Source: Hydrogenophaga sp. IBVHS2 (GTDB lineage: Bacteria; Pseudomonadota; Gammaproteobacteria; Burkholderiales; Burkholderiaceae_C). Taken from it: DNA of 64,000 nt. Position numbers and translations under genes: made by a program. Positions 19,709-29,064 of the stretch are shown piece by piece (the first letter of the stretch is position 1; each line of letters begins with the position of its first letter). The notes beneath the pieces are model-generated. The model searched no databases. It had not been told where the DNA came from and saw nothing but the letters and a program-made list of their open reading frames with translations. The stretch spans positions 868,001 to 932,000 of the forward strand of contig NZ_NFUT01000001.1 in NCBI RefSeq assembly GCF_002127215.1. The letters are read 5' to 3'.

Positions 19709-20725
19709 ATGAGGGAGAAGGAGTTCCACACCGGTCCCGGGCGGTGGGGCGCTGCCGGTCCGCCATTCGACGGCGAGGGTCTGCCCGGTGAGATCACGGC
19801 CGGCAGGGTGCCCCACATCCCCGGACGGATGACCGTCCAGGTCGACGTGCCGCCGGTGGGATCGTGGTCGTACGCCGCCTGTTACTGGGGCCTGGCGTTG
19901 AGCAACCTCCTGACGCGTCATCGCCTGCAGGCCAGGGTGCCGCCGGTGTTCGAGGCACGGTTCGACCCCGGCGCCGACGACGGCCCTCGCTGGTGCGAGG
20001 CCCTGGGGCTCGATGACGAAGCCGTCGCGGCGCCGTTCGTGTACGCACAGTCGGTCGGCACCGTGCTGTACATGCGGGCATTCGCTGCGCTGGGCCTGAA
20101 TCTGCGCCACCTTGTTCACCTCGATCACGCCTCCTGGATGGGTGCGACCGCTCGGGGACGACAGACCGTGGCCAGCGAGCTGGTCGATCTGGTGGCGCTG
20201 GGGCCGGACAAGCTGGTGCTGTCGATGGCCTCGGACGTGCGCGACGCAGCCGGCCGGTCGACCCTGAAGGTGCGCGACCGGTTCCTGGTGCGCGGGTACG
20301 GCGCGGCGCAAGTGGCCCACCTGCCGCTGGACCCCGATCTGGCGCGCGCCATACGCCTGAGGGCGCGGCGCCAGCCGGCCCTCGACACCGCCCGAGCCCA
20401 GGTCCTGCCGGTGGCGATCGCCCGCGATGCCGGCCGGCGCTACGCCCGCGTATCGGGCGATGCCGGCCCGGTGCACACCTCGTTTCTCGGAGCGCGCCTT
20501 TTCGGGTACCCGATGCCGATCCTGCAGGGCATGGCCACGCGCAACCTGGTGCTGGGGCGCCTGGCCTCGATCGGGGTGAACACCCGCCAGATCGAGCTCC
20601 AGCTGTGCCGGCCGGTGCTCTGCGGCCAGACGGCCAGGCTGGTGCGCGACGGCCCCCAGGTCGAACTGCTGGACCGCCACGGCGCGCTGCTGGCGGCCGG
20701 CCTGATCGGGACGGCGCCGGTCTGA
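19709..20725 (+). CDS. MaoC-like double-hotdog dehydratase (putative R-specific enoyl-CoA hydratase)
   Basis: The C-terminal half carries the MaoC/R-hydratase signature ARVSGDAGPVHTSFLGARLF, with the catalytic Asp and His in the D-x4-H spacing of PhaJ. The Asn usual between them is Gly here. The N-terminal half resembles the first, inactive hotdog of HtdX/HtdY-type proteins. The likely role is hydration or dehydration of (R)-3-hydroxyacyl-CoA. I give the ATG at 19709 because AGGGAGGG precedes it (338 aa); the ATG at 19829 would give 298 aa, nearer family length, and 19625 is also open. Convergent with the ABC-F gene with no gap. Confidence 0.72.
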   Translation: MREKEFHTGPGRWGAAGPPFDGEGLPGEITAGRVPHIPGRMTVQVDVPPVGSWSYAACYWGLALSNLLTRHRLQARVPPVFEARFDPGADDGPRWCEALGLDDEAVAAPFVYAQSVGTVLYMRAFAALGLNLRHLVHLDHASWMGATARGRQTVASELVDLVALGPDKLVLSMASDVRDAAGRSTLKVRDRFLVRGYGAAQVAHLPLDPDLARAIRLRARRQPALDTARAQVLPVAIARDAGRRYARVSGDAGPVHTSFLGARLFGYPMPILQGMATRNLVLGRLASIGVNTRQIELQLCRPVLCGQTARLVRDGPQVELLDRHGALLAAGLIGTAPV

Positions 20726-22672
20726 TCAGCCCTGGGCCGCCGCCTCGATCTGCTCGCTAAGCTCCAGCCAGCGCAGCTCCAGCCCGTCGAGCTCTTCCTG
20801 CACCGCCTTGAGCCGTCGGCCGGCTTCGGCGATGTCGCCGGGGCTCAAGGGTTGGGTCAGGCGTTCTTCGAGGGCGGTTTTCTCGGCGGTGAGCCGGGCC
20901 ATGCGCTGATCGACCTGATCGAGTTCCTTGCGCAGCGGCTTGGTCCGGTCGGGCTGGCGCGAGGGCTTGACCGCGGCGGCCTGCTGCACCCGCTGCGCTT
21001 CGCGGGTGGCTTCCCGGCTGGCCTCGCGCTGGGCTTCGCGCGACTGTTTGGCCACATCCAGCAGGTAACGCTGGTAGTCATCGAGGTCGCCATCGAAGGG
21101 CGCGATGCCGCCGCGCGAGACCAGCCAGAACTCGTCGCACACCGCGCGCAGCAGGGCCCGGTCGTGGCTGACCAGCATCACCGTGCCTTCGAACTCGTTG
21201 AGCGCCATCGACAGCGCCTCGCGGGTGGCCAGGTCGAGGTGGTTGGTGGGTTCGTCCAGCAGCAGCAGGTTGGGACGCTGCCAGACGATCATGCACAGCA
21301 CCAGCCGGGCCTTTTCGCCACCGCTCATGGTGCCCACCGCCTGCTTGACCTGGTCGCCGGTGAAGTTGAATCCGCCCAGGAAGCTGCGCAGGTCCTGCTC
21401 GCGGGTGGGCTGGCCCACCAGGGTGCCTGCGGCCATGCTGTCCTTGACCAGGCGGATCATGTGTTCCAGCGGGGTGTCGGCCGGACGCAGCACGTCGAGT
21501 TCCTGCTGCGCGAAGTAACCGATGTTCAGCCCCTTGCCTTCGGTGATCTGCCCGGCCAGCGGCGCCAGCGTGCGGGCAATGGTCTTGACCACGGTCGACT
21601 TGCCCTGGCCGTTGGCGCCCAGGATGCCGATGCGCTGCCCAGCCAGCACCGAGCGGCTGACATCCCGCACGATGGTGACGGGATCTCCGCCATCGGTGGC
21701 CGCGGGGTAGCCGAAGTCCACGTCGGCCAGCGCCAGCATGGGGTTGGGCAGGTTCTGCGGTTCGGCGAATTCGAAGTTGAAGTCGGCTTCGGCCAGCACC
21801 GGGCCGATCTTCTCCATGCGCTCCAGGGCCTTGACCCGGCTCTGCGCCTGCTTGGCCTTGCTGGCCTTGGCCTTGAAGCGGTCGATGAACTTCTGCAGGT
21901 GGGCCATCTTCTCCTGCTGTCGGGCGTAGGCCGCCTGCTGCAGGGCCATCTGCTCGGCCCGCATGTCCTCGAAGCGGCTGTAGTTGCCGCCGTAGCGGTT
22001 GAGCTTCGCGTGCTCGATGTGGACCGTGACGTTGGTGACCGCGTCCAGGAACTCGCGGTCGTGGCTGATCACCAGCATGGTGCCGGTGTAGCGCTGCAGC
22101 CAGGCCTCCAGCCAGACCAGGGCATCCAGATCCAGGTGGTTGGTCGGTTCGTCGAGCAGCAGCAGGTCGCTCGGGCACATGAGCGCGCGGGCCAGTTGCA
22201 GCCGCATGCGCCAGCCGCCCGAGAAGCTGTTGACCGGGCGCTCCAGCTCGTCGGTGCGGAAGCCCAGGCCCAGGATCAGGGCCTGCGCGCGGGCGGCGGC
22301 GTCGTGCTCGCCGGCGTCGTGCAGGGCCATGTAGGCGTGGGCCATGCGCTCGCCGTCGCCGCTGTCCTCGGCCGCCTGCACCTCGCGCCGGGCTTCGAGC
22401 AGCGGCGTGTCGCCTTCGATGACGAAGGTGGTGGCGCTCTGGTCGGTCTCGGGCATGTCCTGGGCCACCTGGGCCATGCGCCATTGGGCCGGCACGTTGA
22501 ACTCGCCCTTGTCTTCGTGCAGCTGGCCATCGAGCAGGCGGAACAGGCTCGATTTGCCGGCCCCGTTGCGTCCGACCAGGCCGACCTTCTCGCCGGGGTT
22601 GATGGTGACGCTGGCCCCGTCGAGCAACACCTTGGCACCGCGTCGCAGCACCACATCGCGCAAGGTGATCAT
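20726..22672 (-). CDS. yheS: YheS-type ABC-F ribosome-associated ATPase
   Basis: ABC-F protein of 648 aa with two ATPase cassettes and no membrane domain. The first cassette has GRNGAGKSSLFRLL, SFSGGWRMRLQLARAL and LLLLDEPTNHLDLDA. The second has GANGQGKSTVVKT, MSGGEKARLVL and LLLLDEPTNHLDL. The linker between them (HLQKFIDRFKAKASKAKQAQ) is the P-site tRNA interaction motif of this family. The N-terminus [20 protein letters not shown] and a coiled C-terminal tail match YheS rather than EttA or Uup. The ATG overlaps the prmB stop by 4 bases, so the two are translationally linked. Confidence 0.9.
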   Translation of the reverse strand: MITLRDVVLRRGAKVLLDGASVTINPGEKVGLVGRNGAGKSSLFRLLDGQLHEDKGEFNVPAQWRMAQVAQDMPETDQSATTFVIEGDTPLLEARREVQAAEDSGDGERMAHAYMALHDAGEHDAAARAQALILGLGFRTDELERPVNSFSGGWRMRLQLARALMCPSDLLLLDEPTNHLDLDALVWLEAWLQRYTGTMLVISHDREFLDAVTNVTVHIEHAKLNRYGGNYSRFEDMRAEQMALQQAAYARQQEKMAHLQKFIDRFKAKASKAKQAQSRVKALERMEKIGPVLAEADFNFEFAEPQNLPNPMLALADVDFGYPAATDGGDPVTIVRDVSRSVLAGQRIGILGANGQGKSTVVKTIARTLAPLAGQITEGKGLNIGYFAQQELDVLRPADTPLEHMIRLVKDSMAAGTLVGQPTREQDLRSFLGGFNFTGDQVKQAVGTMSGGEKARLVLCMIVWQRPNLLLLDEPTNHLDLATREALSMALNEFEGTVMLVSHDRALLRAVCDEFWLVSRGGIAPFDGDLDDYQRYLLDVAKQSREAQREASREATREAQRVQQAAAVKPSRQPDRTKPLRKELDQVDQRMARLTAEKTALEERLTQPLSPGDIAEAGRRLKAVQEELDGLELRWLELSEQIEAAAQG

Positions 22673-23565
22673 GCGGTCAGTGCCTCGCGGGTGATCAGCA
22701 GCACCTGGTCATCGCCGGCACTCACCGGCAGCCAGACCACTTCCAGGCCGGGGAAGGCGCACTCGAAATGCGCGCGCTCGTTGCCGATCTCCAGCACCAG
22801 CACGCCGTCGGGCGACAGGCAGGCCGGAGCGTCGGACAGCAACCGGCGGATGAAGTCCATGCCGTCCGCGCCGCCGGCCAGCGCCAGTTCGGGCTCGGCC
22901 CGGTATTCGGCCGGCAGGACGGCCATGCTCCGGGCGTTCACATAGGGCGGGTTGCACAGGATCAGGTCCCACGGGCCGGGGCAGGCGGCCAGGCCGTCGG
23001 ATTCCAGCAGGGTGATGCGGTCCTGCAGTCCGTGGCGATCCACGTTCAGGCGGGCCACGGCCAGCGCATCGGCCGACAGGTCGGCCCCGCACACTTCGAT
23101 GTCGGGCCAGGCCATGGCGGCCAGCACCGCCAGGCTGCCGTTGCCGGTGCACAGATCCAGCACCCGGTGGGTGCGGTCGCTCAACCAGGGGTCGATGCTG
23201 CCGTCGGCGATCAGCTCGGCAATGAAGCTGCGCGGCACGATGCTGCGCCGGTCGATGTGGAACGGCACGCCCTGCAGCCAGGCCTCGCCGGTGAGGTAGG
23301 CGGCCGGTTCGCGGGTGTCGATGCGGCGGTGGATGAGGGCCAGGGCACGTTCCACGGCGGCAGGGTCAAGCGTGCCGGCATGCACGTCGGGGTCGGTGTC
23401 GAGCGGCAGACCCAGCGACCACAGCACCAGCCAGGCCGCTTCATCGCGGGCATTGGTGGTGCCGTGTCCGTAGGACAAAGCGGCGGCATCGAGGCGCGCG
23501 GTGGCCTCGGTCAGCAATTGGTTCAGGTTCACGGGCGGTGCGGCGTCAGGTGCCGGGGGCGGCAT
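22669..23565 (-). CDS. prmB: PrmB, ribosomal protein L3 glutamine methyltransferase
   Basis: SAM-dependent N5-glutamine methyltransferase, 298 aa. The SAM site is [16 protein letters not shown] (about 136-151) and the glutamine-binding NPPY is in [12 protein letters not shown]. The stretch [11 protein letters not shown] distinguishes PrmB (L3) from PrmC (release factors). The ATG at 23565 has GGAG at 7 bases upstream but overlaps the end of dapE by 20 bases; a GTG at 23532 is an alternative start. It lies in the minus-strand run dapE-prmB-yheS. Confidence 0.92.
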   Translation of the reverse strand: MPPPAPDAAPPVNLNQLLTEATARLDAAALSYGHGTTNARDEAAWLVLWSLGLPLDTDPDVHAGTLDPAAVERALALIHRRIDTREPAAYLTGEAWLQGVPFHIDRRSIVPRSFIAELIADGSIDPWLSDRTHRVLDLCTGNGSLAVLAAMAWPDIEVCGADLSADALAVARLNVDRHGLQDRITLLESDGLAACPGPWDLILCNPPYVNARSMAVLPAEYRAEPELALAGGADGMDFIRRLLSDAPACLSPDGVLVLEIGNERAHFECAFPGLEVVWLPVSAGDDQVLLITREALTA

Positions 23566-24712
23566 GGAGCCGCTCCAGGGTGCGCCGGTAGATGTTCTTG
23601 AGGGGTTCGATGTCGGCCACGGCCACGTGCTCGTCCACCTTGTGGATGGTGGCGTTGGGCGGGCCCAGCTCGATCACCTGCGGACAGACGCGGGCGATGA
23701 AGCGCCCGTCGCTGGTGCCGCCGGTGGTGGAGAGCTCGGTGGCGAGGCCGGTCTCGTCGGCGATGGCGGCCCGCACCGCATCCACCAGCGTGCCGGGCGG
23801 GGTCAGGAAGGGCAGGCCGCCGATGGTCCAGGCGAGGTCGAAGTCCTGTCCCGGGTGCAGGCCGTGGCGTGCCAGCGTGTCCAGCACCCGCTGCTGCAGG
23901 CCTTCGGCCGTGGACTCGGTCGAGAACCGGAAGTTGAAGTCGATGACCACCGTGCCGGGGATCACGTTGCTCGCCCCGGTGCCGCCGTGGATGTTGCTGA
24001 TCTGCCAGCTGGTGGGCGGGAAGAAGGCGTTACCCTCGTCCCACCGGGTGGCGGCCAGCTCGGCCAGCACCGGAGCGGCCATGTGGATCGGGTTGCGGGC
24101 CAGGTGCGGGTAGGCAATGTGGCCCTGGATGCCCTTGACGGTGAGCTTGCCGCTCATGGTGCCGCGCCGGCCGTTCTTGATCATGTCGCCGGTGCGTTCG
24201 ACCGACGTGGGCTCGCCCACGATGCACCAGTCCAGCCGTTCGCCGCGCGCCCGGAGCCGCCGGCAGACCTCGACCGTGCCGTCCACCGCAGGGCCTTCCT
24301 CGTCGCTGGTGAGCAGGAAGGCGATGTCGATGGCGGGCTGCGGCTGTGCGGCCAGGAATTCTTCGCAGGCCACCACCATGGCCGCCAGCGAGGCTTTCAT
24401 GTCGCTCGCGCCACGGCCGTACAGGCGACCGTCGCGGTGGGTGGGTGTGAACGGGTCGCTGGCCCAGGCATTCACCGGGCCGGTGGGCACCACATCGGTA
24501 TGGCCCGCGAACACCAGGGTGGGCTGCGCCCCGCTGCCCCGGCGCGCCCAGAGGTTGCTCACCCGGAAGTCGTCCGGGCCGCTGTCGATGCGTTCGAGCC
24601 GGAAGCCCAGCGCCCCCAGCCGTTCACCGATGAGGTCGAGGCAGCCTTCGTCGCGGGGGGTGACCGAAGGGCGGGCGATGAGGGCTTCGGTGAGCAGCAG
24701 GGTGTCGGACAT
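23546..24712 (-). CDS. dapE: DapE, succinyl-diaminopimelate desuccinylase
   Basis: The dinuclear zinc M20 hydrolase (388 aa) removes succinate from N-succinyl-LL-diaminopimelate in the lysine/peptidoglycan pathway. Zinc ligands are visible in [12 protein letters not shown] (about 68-79), [14 protein letters not shown] (about 99-112), and [14 protein letters not shown] with the catalytic Glu. The dimerisation-domain histidine is in [11 protein letters not shown], and the last ligand in [14 protein letters not shown]. The length is normal. It sits in the dapC-dapD-pilU-dapE run on the same strand. Confidence 0.96.
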   Translation of the reverse strand: MSDTLLLTEALIARPSVTPRDEGCLDLIGERLGALGFRLERIDSGPDDFRVSNLWARRGSGAQPTLVFAGHTDVVPTGPVNAWASDPFTPTHRDGRLYGRGASDMKASLAAMVVACEEFLAAQPQPAIDIAFLLTSDEEGPAVDGTVEVCRRLRARGERLDWCIVGEPTSVERTGDMIKNGRRGTMSGKLTVKGIQGHIAYPHLARNPIHMAAPVLAELAATRWDEGNAFFPPTSWQISNIHGGTGASNVIPGTVVIDFNFRFSTESTAEGLQQRVLDTLARHGLHPGQDFDLAWTIGGLPFLTPPGTLVDAVRAAIADETGLATELSTTGGTSDGRFIARVCPQVIELGPPNATIHKVDEHVAVADIEPLKNIYRRTLERLHAAPGT

Positions 24713-24719
24713 GGATCGG

Positions 24720-25877
24720 TCAGAACTTCACGTCGAGCGTGAATTCGGTGAAGGTGGCCTGGTCTTCATCCTCCTGCGTGTCCACATGCAGGTCGCCGGC
24801 CCGGCTGGCCTCGAAGTCGTTCTGCAGGCGCCACAGCAGGTTGTTGGGCGAATCGGCGTGCGAGAGGCCCTCGGCCCGGCTGACGATGCCCTCGTGGATG
24901 AGGCGGGCGATGTCCTGCTCGAAGGTCTGGGAGCCCTCCGCCAGCGACTTCTCCATGGCCTCGCGCACCCCACCGAAATCCCCCTTGTGCACCAGATCGG
25001 CCACCAGGGCGGTGTTGAGCATGACCTCCATGGCGGGCACCCGCGAACCGGTCTCGGTGCGCAGCAGACGCTGCGACACCACCGCGCGCAGCGCCGAGGA
25101 GAGGTCGCTGAGCAGGGTGGGGCGCACCTCGGCTGGGTAGAAGCTCAGGATCCGGTTGAGCGCGTGGTAGCTGTTGTTGGCATGCAGCGTGGCCAGGCAG
25201 AGGTGACCGGACTGGGCGTAGGCAATGGCGGCCGACATGGTGTCGCGGTCGCGGATCTCGCCGATGAGGATGACGTCAGGGGCCTGGCGCAGCGCGTTCT
25301 TGAGTGCCACCTGCAGCGAGGCGGTGTCCGAACCGATCTCGCGCTGGTTCACCACCGACTTCTTGTTGGCGTAGGTGTACTCGATCGGGTCCTCGATGGT
25401 GAGGATGTGGCCGGTCGCGTTCTCGTTGCGGTGGTCCAGCATGGCCGCCAGCGTGGTGCTCTTGCCGGCGCCGGTGGAGCCCACCATCAGGATCAGCCCC
25501 CGTTTTTCCATGACCAGGTCGGCCAGGATGGGCGAGACATTGATGTCGTTCAGACGCGGGATGTTGCTGGGCACGAAGCGGATCACCACCGAGTAGGTGG
25601 CCCGCTGGCGGAAGGCGCTGATGCGGAAGTTGCCCAGGCCATCGAGCGTGACGCCCATGTTGAGCTCGCCGGTCTCGACCAGCTCTTCCATGCGGGTGGG
25701 CGAGACGATCTCCGACAGGAGGTTGCGGGGCGCATCCAGCGGCAGCACCTGGCTGTTGATCGGGATGGTCTGGCCGTGGATCTTGATCATGGCCGGCGCA
25801 TACGACGTGAGGTACACGTCGGATGCCTTCTTCTCGGCCATCAGGCGCAGGATGCGCTCCATCGTTCCACTGCTCAT
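24720..25877 (-). CDS. pilU: PilU-type twitching motility ATPase
   Basis: A 385 aa hexameric PilT/PilU retraction ATPase of type IV pili. Walker [11 protein letters not shown] is at about 131-140, the Asp box at [10 protein letters not shown], Walker [12 protein letters not shown], and the His box at [17 protein letters not shown]. The stretch [16 protein letters not shown] and a C-terminal tail ending FTLDVKF are closer to PilU than PilT. The gene is embedded between dapD and dapE with 46-base and 7-base gaps, so it is probably co-transcribed with the lysine genes. In-frame ATG at 25862 is an alternative start. Confidence 0.88.
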   Translation of the reverse strand: MSSGTMERILRLMAEKKASDVYLTSYAPAMIKIHGQTIPINSQVLPLDAPRNLLSEIVSPTRMEELVETGELNMGVTLDGLGNFRISAFRQRATYSVVIRFVPSNIPRLNDINVSPILADLVMEKRGLILMVGSTGAGKSTTLAAMLDHRNENATGHILTIEDPIEYTYANKKSVVNQREIGSDTASLQVALKNALRQAPDVILIGEIRDRDTMSAAIAYAQSGHLCLATLHANNSYHALNRILSFYPAEVRPTLLSDLSSALRAVVSQRLLRTETGSRVPAMEVMLNTALVADLVHKGDFGGVREAMEKSLAEGSQTFEQDIARLIHEGIVSRAEGLSHADSPNNLLWRLQNDFEASRAGDLHVDTQEDEDQATFTEFTLDVKF

Positions 25878-25923
25878 GACCGTCCTCTCGTTCTGTGCCA
25901 GGGCGTGTGTCGGTTGCTGCGGA

Positions 25924-26748
25924 TCAGTCGCGCAGCAGGTCGTTCAGGCTGGTCTTGGCCCGGGTCTGGGCGTCGACCCGCTTGACGATGATGGCGGCGT
26001 ACAGGCTGTACTTGCCACCGTCCTTGGGCAGGCTGCCGCTGATGACCACCGAGCCGGCCGGCACGCGGCCGTAGCTCACCTCGCCGGTGGCGCGGTCGTA
26101 GATGGGGGTGCTCTGGCCGATGTACACGCCCATGGAAATGACCGAGTTCTCCTCGACGATCACGCCTTCGACCACCTCGGAGCGGGCGCCGATGAAGCAG
26201 TTGTCCTCGATGATGGTCGGGTTGGCCTGCAGCGGCTCGAGCACGCCGCCCAGGCCGACGCCGCCGGAGAGGTGCACGTTCTTGCCGACCTGGGCACAGC
26301 TGCCCACGGTGGCCCAGGTGTCGACCATGGTGCCTTCGTCCACGTAGGCGCCGATGTTCACGTACGAGGGCATCAGGATGGCGCCTTTGGCGATGTAGCT
26401 GCCGCGACGGGCCACGGCCGGCGGCACCACGCGCACGCCGGTGGCCTTCATCTGTTCGGGATCGAGGTGGGCGAACTTGGTCTGTACCTTGTCGAAGAAG
26501 CCCAGATCGCCGGCGCGCATCACGGCGTTGTCCTTGAGGCGGAACGACAGCAGCACCGCCTTCTTGATCCACTGGTGGGTGGTCCACTGGCCCACCCCTT
26601 CGCGGGTGGCCACGCGCAGCCGGCCCTTGTTGAGTTCGGCGATCACATGCTCCACCGCATCCAGCACCTCTTTCGGGGCCGAGGCCGGGGACAGGGTGGC
26701 GCGCTGTTCCCAGGCGTTGTCGATGAGGGTCTGGAGCTGTTGGGTCAT
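25924..26748 (-). CDS. dapD: DapD, tetrahydrodipicolinate N-succinyltransferase
   Basis: Left-handed beta-helix acyltransferase, 274 aa, using succinyl-CoA to open tetrahydrodipicolinate in the succinylase branch of lysine synthesis. Hexapeptide repeats run through the middle ([55 protein letters not shown]). The ending [20 protein letters not shown] is typical. It starts 35 bases after dapC and precedes pilU. The start ATG gives [13 protein letters not shown], as in homologues. Confidence 0.97.
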   Translation of the reverse strand: MTQQLQTLIDNAWEQRATLSPASAPKEVLDAVEHVIAELNKGRLRVATREGVGQWTTHQWIKKAVLLSFRLKDNAVMRAGDLGFFDKVQTKFAHLDPEQMKATGVRVVPPAVARRGSYIAKGAILMPSYVNIGAYVDEGTMVDTWATVGSCAQVGKNVHLSGGVGLGGVLEPLQANPTIIEDNCFIGARSEVVEGVIVEENSVISMGVYIGQSTPIYDRATGEVSYGRVPAGSVVISGSLPKDGGKYSLYAAIIVKRVDAQTRAKTSLNDLLRD

Positions 26749-26783
26749 GGTGATTCCGGGGATTGAGGAAAAAGGAGGGCGCT

Positions 26784-28007
26784 TCAGGCGTGGCGCCGGG
26801 TGAATTCAACGATGCGGCGGGCCGCTTCCAGGCATTCGGCGGCTTCGGCCACCAGGGCCATGCGCACACGGCCGGTGCCCGGATTGAAGCCCAGCGCCGT
26901 GCGCGCCAGGTAGCTGCCGGGCAGCACCGTCACATTGTATTGAGCGAGCAGTTCGCGGGCGAAGGCCTCGTCCGCACACAGCCCGGGCACGGCTGTGGCC
27001 CAGCGCTCGGGCACGCCGGCCCACAGGTAGAACGACGCATCCGGCAGGGCCACGTCCAGCACCTCGGCCAGCAGGGGCGTGACCTGGGCGAACTTTTCGC
27101 GGTACTGACGGCGGTTGTCTTCCACGTGGGCCTCGTCGTTCCAGGCCGCCACGCTGGCGGCCTGCACCACCGGGCTCATGGCCCCGCCGTGGTAGGTGCG
27201 GTAGAGCAGGAAGGGCTTGATGAGGGCGGCATCGCCGGCCACGAAGCCGCTGCGCAGGCCCGGCACGTTGCTGCGCTTGGACAGGCTGGTGAAGGCGACC
27301 AGCCGGCGGAAGTCGGTGCGGCCCAGCCGGTGCGCGGCCTCCAGCCCGCCCAGGGGAGGCTCGTCGCGGAAGTAGATCTCGCTGTAGCACTCGTCCGACG
27401 CGATCACGAAGCCATGGCGGTCGCTGAGTGCGAACAGGCGCTCCCATTCCGACAGTGGCATGACCGCACCGGCCGGGTTGCCGGGCGAGCACACGTACAC
27501 CAGCTGGGTCCGGGCCCAGGTGGCCTCGGGCACCCGGTCCCAGTCGGCCGCGAAGTTGCGTGCCGGATCGCTGGGCACATAGAACGGCTCGGCGCCGCTG
27601 AGGTAGGCCGCGCCCTCGTAGATCTGATAGAACGGGTTGGGGAAGACCACCGTGGCGCCTGCCTGCGTGGGGTCCACCACGGTCTGCGCGAATGCAAACA
27701 GCGCCTCGCGCGAGCCGTTGACCGGCAGCACCTGGGTGGCGGGGTCCAGCGTCACGCCGTAGCGGCGCTGCACCCAGGCGGCGCACGCCGCCCGCAGGGT
27801 CGGCTCGCCGGCGGTGGCCGGGTAGCTCGACAGCCCCTTGTCGAGCGCGCCGGCCAGGGCCTGCTTGAGGAAGTCGGGGGCCGGGTGGCGGGGTTCGCCG
27901 ATGCCCAGGCTGATGGGACTGATGCCCGCCGGGGGAACGACACCGGCAAACAGGGCCCGCAGCCGCTCGAAGGGGTAGGGCTGCAGGCGGGACAACGTGG
28001 GATTCAT
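26784..28007 (-). CDS. dapC: DapC, succinyldiaminopimelate aminotransferase
   Basis: Class I/II PLP aminotransferase of 407 aa. The N-terminus [17 protein letters not shown] and [14 protein letters not shown] are typical of betaproteobacterial DapC. The cofactor lysine is in [17 protein letters not shown] (about residue 244), and [16 protein letters not shown] is conserved. It makes N-succinyl-2,6-diaminopimelate from the keto acid that DapD produces, and its gene heads the dap run. A GATAAT lies 8 bases before the ATG with no ribosome site between them. Confidence 0.94.
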   Translation of the reverse strand: MNPTLSRLQPYPFERLRALFAGVVPPAGISPISLGIGEPRHPAPDFLKQALAGALDKGLSSYPATAGEPTLRAACAAWVQRRYGVTLDPATQVLPVNGSREALFAFAQTVVDPTQAGATVVFPNPFYQIYEGAAYLSGAEPFYVPSDPARNFAADWDRVPEATWARTQLVYVCSPGNPAGAVMPLSEWERLFALSDRHGFVIASDECYSEIYFRDEPPLGGLEAAHRLGRTDFRRLVAFTSLSKRSNVPGLRSGFVAGDAALIKPFLLYRTYHGGAMSPVVQAASVAAWNDEAHVEDNRRQYREKFAQVTPLLAEVLDVALPDASFYLWAGVPERWATAVPGLCADEAFARELLAQYNVTVLPGSYLARTALGFNPGTGRVRMALVAEAAECLEAARRIVEFTRRHA

Positions 28008-28015
28008 GGGCCCGG

Positions 28016-28021
28016 ATTATC
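28016..28021 (-). promoter_or_regulatory. -10-like hexamer close to the dapC start
   Basis: On the minus strand GATAAT is followed by CCGGGCCC and the dapC ATG. The 8-base gap leaves at most one or two bases of leader. There is no clear -35. Confidence 0.4.
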
Positions 28022-28042
28022 GGGCCTCGGGCAAGACCCCGT

Positions 28043-28840
28043 TTAGCCGCGGCGTGCGGCGGCCGCGCGTGCGTTGAGTGCGCGGCTCATGGCACGCATC
28101 TGGCGGTGCCGCAGGTACTGGAAACCCTGGTCGAGGGACAGCATCACGGTCATGAGCACAGTGGTCACGATCACCAGCGACGGCAGGCGGAAGGAGCTGA
28201 TGAAGTCATCGCCCTGCGGGATGGCCGATCGGGTGTCGGTGGTGCACACGAACTCGGCGGCCGCCATGCCGGTGTAGTGCATGGCGCACACCGCCACACC
28301 CATGGCCAGGGCAGCCAGCACGCGGCGGGACAGGGTCGGGGTGTTGAAGGCCAGCCACAGGGCCACGGTGGACGCCACCACGGCGATCAGCACCGACAGC
28401 GCCACCAGGGCCACGTCCCAGCTGATGAAGCCGTAGATCTTCAGGCCGAACATGCCCAGGTAGTGCATGACCACCACGCTCAGGCCCAGACCCGTGCCGG
28501 CCAGGACCAGGCGCGGCAGGCTGTCCGGGTTGTGGGCGGCGTATCGCACCGCCAGCGAGGCGGCCACCACGACCACCGCCAGCGACACGAAGGTCTCGGT
28601 CATGGCGTAGCTGCTGCCCACGTCCATCTGCAGGGCCAGCATGCCGATGAAGTGCATCGACCACACGCCGATGCCGCCCAGGGCCACGCCGACCGTGATC
28701 AGGTTGCTCAGGCTGATGCGCCCGTTGCGGGCCTTGACGCGGCTGGCGGCGGTCAGTGCCACAAAGGAGCCGATCACGGCGAACAGGAAGGACAGGGCGA
28801 CGAGGCCGAGGTCGAATTGGGTGGTGACGGGGGTGTTCAT
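28043..28840 (-). CDS. MHYT-domain membrane sensor without output domain
   Basis: The 265 aa protein has seven predicted hydrophobic segments and the three MHYT signatures MHFIGM, MHYLGM and MHYTGM, at about residues 57, 121 and 190. MHYT domains are proposed to bind copper and sense oxygen, NO or CO, usually fused to GGDEF/EAL or kinase domains. Here nothing follows except a short basic tail rich in Arg/Ala. It may be a stand-alone sensor or metal protein that signals through a partner. I chose the ATG at 28840 because the residues upstream in this frame are not membrane-like. Confidence 0.85.
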   Translation of the reverse strand: MNTPVTTQFDLGLVALSFLFAVIGSFVALTAASRVKARNGRISLSNLITVGVALGGIGVWSMHFIGMLALQMDVGSSYAMTETFVSLAVVVVAASLAVRYAAHNPDSLPRLVLAGTGLGLSVVVMHYLGMFGLKIYGFISWDVALVALSVLIAVVASTVALWLAFNTPTLSRRVLAALAMGVAVCAMHYTGMAAAEFVCTTDTRSAIPQGDDFISSFRLPSLVIVTTVLMTVMLSLDQGFQYLRHRQMRAMSRALNARAAAARRG

Positions 28841-28862
28841 GGTGAAACTTGCAGTATTTGGT

Positions 28863-28878
28863 TGAACTGTTTGGTTCA
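28863..28878. promoter_or_regulatory. Inverted repeat upstream of the MHYT gene
   Basis: Arms TGAAC and GTTCA are separated by TGTTTG, 23 bases upstream of the MHYT start. It could be a repressor site or a small hairpin in the leader. The only support is the perfect symmetry in a regulatory gap. Confidence 0.3.
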
Positions 28879-29029
28879 GGAAAAGACTGTTGATGCACCA
28901 ATTATGTGACCACATGTAATGCGAAGGGGCCTCGTGCCCCGGAATACGGGGGTGACTGGACGGTTATTGGCCAGAAGGGTGCAATCCGTCACGCCAGCAG
29001 CATGACCGGCAGGCCCACCACCCGGCAGT

Positions 29030-29035
29030 TATGAT
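29030..29035 (+). promoter_or_regulatory. Putative -10 element (TATGAT) for smc
   Basis: TATGAT lies 29 bases before the GTG start of smc, within a short AT-rich patch. No good -35 is seen at normal spacing. Confidence 0.4.
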
Positions 29036-29064
29036 TTCCGGCTGCCGTCCTTACCCCCGCTGCC

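Larger units (their letters stand above)
28841..29064. other. Divergent intergenic region between the MHYT gene and smc (224 bases)
   Basis: The most AT-rich gap in the window, presumably holding both promoters. It has an inverted repeat TGAAC-N6-GTTCA (28863-28878) in the MHYT leader, an AT-rich patch around 28900-28915 (minus-strand CATAAT as a possible -10), and TATGAT at 29030-29035 before smc. No RNA gene or small reading frame is supported. Confidence 0.5.

Noticed and set aside
20852-22945. Long plus-strand open frame opposite the ABC-F gene
   Set aside because: Same shadow pattern; the minus-strand gene has two complete ATPase cassettes.
28841-29064. Possible small RNA or riboswitch in the largest intergenic gap
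   Set aside because: Only a short 5-base-arm repeat and promoter-like hexamers were seen; no conserved RNA fold or terminator could be recognised.
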